A DNA stretch of 17,828 bases, taken from positions 1-17,828 of the forward strand of contig JAEYOB010000419.1 of NCBI GenBank assembly GCA_023412175.1. The letters run 5' to 3'. Numbering within the stretch: the first letter of the stretch is position 1; the number at the start of each line of letters is the position of its first letter. Source of the stretch: Pseudomonadota bacterium. GTDB lineage: Bacteria > Pseudomonadota > Alphaproteobacteria > Azospirillales > Azospirillaceae. Under the pieces are notes generated by a model. The model did not search any database, had not been told where the DNA came from, and saw only the letters and a list, made by a program, of their open reading frames with translations. The position numbers and the translations under genes are program-made. Positions 14,735 through 17,828 of this stretch are shown here, piece after piece.

Positions 14735-15039
14735 CCTGCCCCCATCAGCCTGTCCGCACCACGGCAAGGTTCGGCAGCCCCGCGATGCGTGGCTTCCTTA
14801 TCTTATTAAGTGCGTAGGTGCCGGCAGGATGCCACGCCGAAATCGGAAGGCGGAAGGGGCCAGGAGGGACTAATCCGACAGCGGATCCGGGGAGGGCGAG
14901 GTGGATACGGCCATTCGCACCCCCACCGCCTTCGTGCCGGGGCACCCCTTCTGTGCCGTCTCTTACGCCGACTTCTTATTCTTCTATCGATAAAAAACAT
15001 AATAGCATCGCCGCATCACGCTATGGGAGGGAAAAGCGG
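14735..15039. promoter_or_regulatory. 305 bp divergent regulatory region (flippase / oxidoreductase)
   Basis: No gene is supported. Towards the flippase, AATAAGATAAGG (minus strand, about 14796-14808) lies about 65 bp before its ATG and looks like a -10 region. Towards the oxidoreductase, an A+T-rich block spans about 14971-15005 with CATAAT at 14998-15003; no convincing -35 is present at 17 bp. CACCCCTTCTGTGC (14943-14956) nearly repeats an element found upstream of the polymerase gene. A GTGCC-GG-GGCAC inverted repeat occurs at 14934-14945. Confidence 0.5.
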
Positions 15040-16110
15040 ATGACGGCATTTGCTTTGGTCGGCTGCGGACGCATCGCGAAGCGACACGCGGACCTCCTCG
15101 CCGGAGGGCAGATCAACGGCGCGACCCTGGCCGCCGTGGCGGAGATCGACGAGGCCCGCCGCGAATTGTTCGCCAAGGAATACGGCGTCCCCGCCTACGC
15201 CGACTATCGCACCATGATGGAGGAGATGGGCCACAAGATCGACGTGGTGAGCGTCCTGACCGAGAGCGGCAACCACGCCCGCCACGCCATCGACCTCGCC
15301 CGCTACGGCAAGCACATCATCGTCGAGAAGCCGATGGCGCTGACGCTGGCAGACGCCGAGGCGATGATCCGCGCCTGCGACGCTGCTGACGTGAAGCTGT
15401 TCGTCGTCAAGCAGAACCGCTTCAACCTCCCGGTCGTGCGGCTGCGCCAGGCCATCGAGCAGGGGCGCTTCGGCAAGATCGTCATGGGCACGGTGCGGGT
15501 GCGCTGGTGCCGCCCGCAATCCTATTACGACCAGGCGAAGTGGCGCGGCACCTGGGCGCTGGACGGCGGCGTCTTCGCCAACCAGGCGAGCCACCACGTG
15601 GACCTGCTGGAATGGCTGCTCGGTGAACCGGAATCCGTGTTCGCCAAGGCCCGCACCGCGCTGGTCAACATCGAGGCCGAGGACACCGGCGTCGCGCTGA
15701 TCAAGTTCGCCAGCGGCGCGCTGGGTGTCGTCGAGGCGACCACGGCGACACGGCCGAAGGACCTGGAAGGCTCCATCTCCATCCTCGGGGAGCGCGGCAC
15801 CGTGGAGATCGGCGGTTTCGCGGTCAACGAGATGAAGACCTGGAACTTCGTCGACCAGGGACCGGAGGATGAGGCCATCCTGCGCGAGTGCCGGGAGACC
15901 CCGCCGGACGTCTACGGCTTCGGCCACAAGCATTACCTGAACAACGTCGTCGACAGCCTCCACAACGGCGGCCGCGCCCTGGTGGACGGGCTGGAGGGCT
16001 ACAAGTCGCTCTACCTGCTGTCGGCCATCTACGAATCCATCGCCACCAACCAGGAGGTCCGGATGCGCTTCCGACCCCAGGTCTCCCGCCTCGGAGTGTG
16101 CCCGGCATGA
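15040..16110 (+). CDS. Gfo/Idh/MocA-family NAD-dependent oxidoreductase, probably NDP-sugar 3-dehydrogenase
   Basis: The 356-residue protein begins with a dinucleotide-binding fold, FALVGCGRIAKRHADLL (4-20). VSVLTESGNHARHAIDLARYGKHIIVEKPMALT follows, containing the family's EKP motif. The substrate-side segment is VVKQNRFN and DGGVFANQASHHVDLLEWLLG, with the usual histidine pair. WlbA/WbpB-type members of this family oxidise C3 of UDP-GlcNAc uronic acid so that a PLP enzyme can aminate it. The downstream aminotransferase, joined by an ATGA overlap, supports that reading here. Other 3-dehydrogenations of NDP-sugars are possible, and I do not assign a symbol. ATG 15040 follows GGGAGGG (about 15025-15031). 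The frame stays open upstream to about 14818, but that stretch is promoter DNA, so the later start is chosen. Confidence 0.88.
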   Translation: MTAFALVGCGRIAKRHADLLAGGQINGATLAAVAEIDEARRELFAKEYGVPAYADYRTMMEEMGHKIDVVSVLTESGNHARHAIDLARYGKHIIVEKPMALTLADAEAMIRACDAADVKLFVVKQNRFNLPVVRLRQAIEQGRFGKIVMGTVRVRWCRPQSYYDQAKWRGTWALDGGVFANQASHHVDLLEWLLGEPESVFAKARTALVNIEAEDTGVALIKFASGALGVVEATTATRPKDLEGSISILGERGTVEIGGFAVNEMKTWNFVDQGPEDEAILRECRETPPDVYGFGHKHYLNNVVDSLHNGGRALVDGLEGYKSLYLLSAIYESIATNQEVRMRFRPQVSRLGVCPA

Positions 16111-17222
16111 CCGTCACCACCCTGCAGAAGATCCCCTTCGTCAATCTCGGCCGGCAGATCGAGCGGCTGCGCCCCGACCTCGTGGCGGCCTTCGAGGCGG
16201 TGCTCGACTCCCGCGGCTTCATCAAGGGGCCGCACGTGTCGGCCTTCGAGGCCGCCTTCGCCGAGGCCCTCGGCGGCCCGCACACCGTCGGCTGCGCCAA
16301 CGGCACCGCCGCCGTGGCGCTGGCGCTCGAGGCCGCCGGCATCGGCCCCGGCGACGAGGTGATCGTTCCGTCGCACACCTTCATCGCCACCGCCGAGGCG
16401 GTCTGCCACGTCGGTGCCACCCCGGTGTTCTGCGACATCGATGGGGACACCTACACCCTCGACCCCGAGGACGTGGAACGCTGCCTGACGCCGCGCACCC
16501 GCGCCGTCATCCCGGTCCACATCTACGGCACGCCGGCGGACATGGACGCGGTGATGGCGCTGGCGGCGGCCCATAACCTCGTGGTGGTCGAAGATTGTGC
16601 CCAGGCGCACCTTGCCACCTACAAGGGGCGCATGGCCGGTACCATCGGCACCGCCGGCACCTTCAGTTTCTTCCCCGGCAAGAACCTGGGGGCGCTGGGC
16701 GACGCCGGGGCGGTGACGACGATGGATCCGGTGCTGGCGGAGCGCATCCGCAAGCTCGCCGACCACGGCCGCCTGTCGAAGTACGAGCACGACATCGTCG
16801 GCTACAACCAGCGCCTGGACGGCCTCCAGGCGGCGATGCTGTCGGTCAAGCTGCCGCACCTGCGGGCGTGGACCGAACGGCGCCAGGCGGTGGCGGCCTA
16901 TTACGACAGCCGCCTGAAACCGGTAGGGATCAAGGTCATCACGCCGCCGCCGGGCGCGGTGTCGGTCTACCATCTCTACACCGTCGAAGTGGACGACCAG
17001 AAGAAGACAGCGGCGGCGCTGTCGGCGCTGGGCGTGGAGACGGGCGTGCACTACCCGTGCCCGCTGCACCTTCAGCCGGCCTTCCGCCATCTGCGCGGCG
17101 GCGCCCTGCCGAACGCCGAACGGGCGGCGGCGCGCGTCCTCAGCCTGCCGATCTGCGGCGAGATCACCGATGAGGAGGCCGAGTACGCCTGCGATCAGGT
17201 GCTGGCCGTTCTGCGCGGGTAG
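16107..17222 (+). CDS. DegT/DnrJ/EryC1-family aminotransferase (WbpE-like, sugar 3-aminotransferase)
   Basis: The 371-residue PLP enzyme has IPFVNLGRQIERLRPDL at its start and CANGTAAVALALEAAGIGPGDEVIVPSHTFIATAEAVCHVGATPVFCDID (63-112). D163 lies in VEDCAQAH and the Schiff-base lysine K192 in FSFFPGKNLGALGDAG. RLDGLQAAMLSVKLPHL and GVHYPCPLHLQPAF follow. FFPGKNLG..GD.GA and the SCANGT-like, LDP and TPRT segments are shared with WbpE, which makes UDP-GlcNAc(3NH2)A; FdtB/QdtB-type 3-aminotransferases are close alternatives. The ATG overlaps the stop of the oxidoreductase (ATGA), so both enzymes are made together, as expected for a reaction pair with an unstable 3-keto intermediate. Codon use is extremely G/C-ended. 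No N-acetyltransferase follows in the window, so the fate of the new amino group is open. A strong terminator lies about 80 bp downstream. Confidence 0.92.
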   Translation: MTVTTLQKIPFVNLGRQIERLRPDLVAAFEAVLDSRGFIKGPHVSAFEAAFAEALGGPHTVGCANGTAAVALALEAAGIGPGDEVIVPSHTFIATAEAVCHVGATPVFCDIDGDTYTLDPEDVERCLTPRTRAVIPVHIYGTPADMDAVMALAAAHNLVVVEDCAQAHLATYKGRMAGTIGTAGTFSFFPGKNLGALGDAGAVTTMDPVLAERIRKLADHGRLSKYEHDIVGYNQRLDGLQAAMLSVKLPHLRAWTERRQAVAAYYDSRLKPVGIKVITPPPGAVSVYHLYTVEVDDQKKTAAALSALGVETGVHYPCPLHLQPAFRHLRGGALPNAERAAARVLSLPICGEITDEEAEYACDQVLAVLRG

Positions 17223-17426
17223 CGCGCTCGACGGCTTTCTGGCCTTCCCCCTTCGGGGGCTCAAATAAAACCGCGCTTGCCGCAGAGAGTGGGACGCACG
17301 GAAAGGGGCACGGAGAATGTTCTTTTCCGTGCCCCTTTCCGCGTCTGCGTGTTTTTGTTTTTCCCGCGAGCCGAACGGGCGGCGCCCCAACGCGGCCAGC
17401 GTAGAGGCGTTCCGGAGAGCCTGGGG
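17223..17426. other. 204 bp convergent intergenic region
   Basis: This separates the aminotransferase stop from the stop of the convergent ATP-grasp gene. It holds a small CCCCC-TTC-GGGGG hairpin with a possible UUCG tetraloop (about 17247-17259), followed by CTCAAATAAAA, and the main intrinsic terminator at 17299-17341. I see no gene here. Confidence 0.6.
17299..17341 (+). terminator. Intrinsic terminator after the aminotransferase gene
   Basis: CGGAAAGGGGCACGGA (17299-17314) and TCCGTGCCCCTTTCCG (17326-17341) are perfect 16-bp complements around an 11-base loop. About ten bases later comes GTTTTTGTTTTT (17351-17362). Stem and T-rich tail fit an intrinsic terminator for the plus-strand pair, and the stem could also stop the convergent ATP-grasp transcript. 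Confidence 0.85.
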
Positions 17427-17828
17427 TTACGACTTCTCCCGCACGGGCTGGGTCACGATGCCCAGGGCCGAGCGCCGGGACGCCCAATGGTGCCACGCTC
17501 CGCGCAGGAAGGGCATCGGGTCGTCCCAGGCCATGGTTGATTTGGCCTTGCACTGCCAGGCCCAGCGCGCCCAGGTCGACAGCGGCATCCCTGCCGCGCG
17601 GGCCGCTGCCAGATCGTTGGCGACGTTGCACCACTCCACGCCGGGGCGGGCGCGCCGCGCTGCCGGTCGGGGCAGGCCGAGCAGGTCGGCGTAGACCATG
17701 GCCGGCAGATTGACGCCGGCCAGCGCCCCCGGCAGGTGCCAGAGGTTGAAGCGCGGGTTGCCCTCCAGCAGGTGCAGCGTGCCGTCGGGACCGCGCTTGA
17801 AATCGAACTTGGCGACGCCGCGCAGATC
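17427..17828 (-). CDS. ATP-grasp family ligase, C-terminal part (cut by window edge)
   Basis: The last 133 codons are present; the gene enters from the right edge and stops with TAA at 17427-17429. The visible protein begins DLRGVAKFDFKRGPDGTLHLLEGNPRFNLWHLPGALAGVNLPAMVYADLLG. GVAKFDFKR followed by LLEGNPRFN, with the metal-binding Glu and Asn, is the C-terminal half of an ATP-grasp active site (carboxylate-amine ligase type). Such enzymes join a carboxylate to an amine through an acyl-phosphate, using ATP, in the cytoplasm. The rest (about 90 residues, rich in W and A) is not recognised. The substrate-binding N-terminal part is outside the window. Its place next to a 3-amino-sugar module makes amide formation on that amine or on a uronic acid an attractive but unproven idea. 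Confidence 0.75.
   Translation of the reverse strand, partial: DLRGVAKFDFKRGPDGTLHLLEGNPRFNLWHLPGALAGVNLPAMVYADLLGLPRPAARRARPGVEWCNVANDLAAARAAGMPLSTWARWAWQCKAKSTMAWDDPMPFLRGAWHHWASRRSALGIVTQPVREKS

Noticed and set aside
14818..15039. Upstream in-frame extension of the oxidoreductase (74 residues)
   Set aside because: It runs through the A+T-rich promoter block and lacks conserved sequence. The Rossmann motif begins right after ATG 15040, which has a strong ribosome-binding site.
15888..16106. Upstream in-frame extension of the aminotransferase at 16107
   Set aside because: It lies entirely inside the oxidoreductase gene in another frame. The ATGA overlap and family start (IPFVNL) support ATG 16107.

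Overview
The window looks like one side of an exopolysaccharide or O-antigen type polysaccharide locus from a high-GC alphaproteobacterium. An Azospirillum-like member of the Rhodospirillales is my best guess. That guess rests on the very strong G/C third-position bias, the gene style and the Wzx/Wzy/Wzc gene set; no marker gene in the window fixes the genus. I see fifteen protein genes, two of them cut by the window ends. I see no tRNA, rRNA, CRISPR array, transposase or phage gene.

Left block (1-3446, minus strand): a nucleotidyltransferase, a DegT-type sugar aminotransferase and a PglC-like initiating sugar transferase form an operon, with ATGA overlap between the last two. A nucleotide-sugar 6-dehydrogenase follows after 209 bp and runs off the left edge. 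A 495 bp divergent regulatory region (3447-3941) separates this operon from wzc (3942-6221, plus), a fused Wzz/BY-kinase chain-length and export regulator that ends in a clear hairpin.

Middle: a lone short-chain dehydrogenase (6371-7120, plus) sits between two terminator-like hairpins and has noticeably looser codon use than its neighbours, so it is probably an insertion unrelated to the polysaccharide. A GT4 glycosyltransferase (7218-8423, minus) is divergent from a plus-strand operon of an O-antigen ligase/Wzy-like polymerase, a right-handed beta-helix protein and a SAM methyltransferase (8742-12045).

Right block: a minus-strand pair (14734 to 12010) encodes a Wzx-type flippase and, 28 bp after it, a neutral-ceramidase-family protein with no signal peptide. 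It converges on the methyltransferase gene with a 36 bp tail-to-tail overlap. Divergent from the flippase is a plus-strand pair (15040-17222) of a Gfo/Idh/MocA oxidoreductase and a second DegT aminotransferase with ATGA overlap. This pair has the hallmarks of a 3-oxidation/3-amination module on a nucleotide sugar (WlbA/WbpB plus WbpE type). A strong intrinsic terminator follows, then the C-terminal part of an ATP-grasp ligase on the minus strand.

Taken together: sugars are activated, oxidised and aminated (nucleotidyltransferase, 6-dehydrogenase, oxidoreductase, two aminotransferases). The repeat unit is started on undecaprenyl phosphate (sugar transferase), extended (GT4), perhaps methylated, flipped (Wzx), polymerised (Wzy-like) and length-controlled (Wzc). 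The unusual parts are the cytoplasmic-looking ceramidase-like protein in the flippase operon, the ATP-grasp ligase beside an amino-sugar module that has no visible N-acetyltransferase, the unsecreted-looking beta-helix protein, and an A+T-rich box that recurs just upstream of most transcription units.
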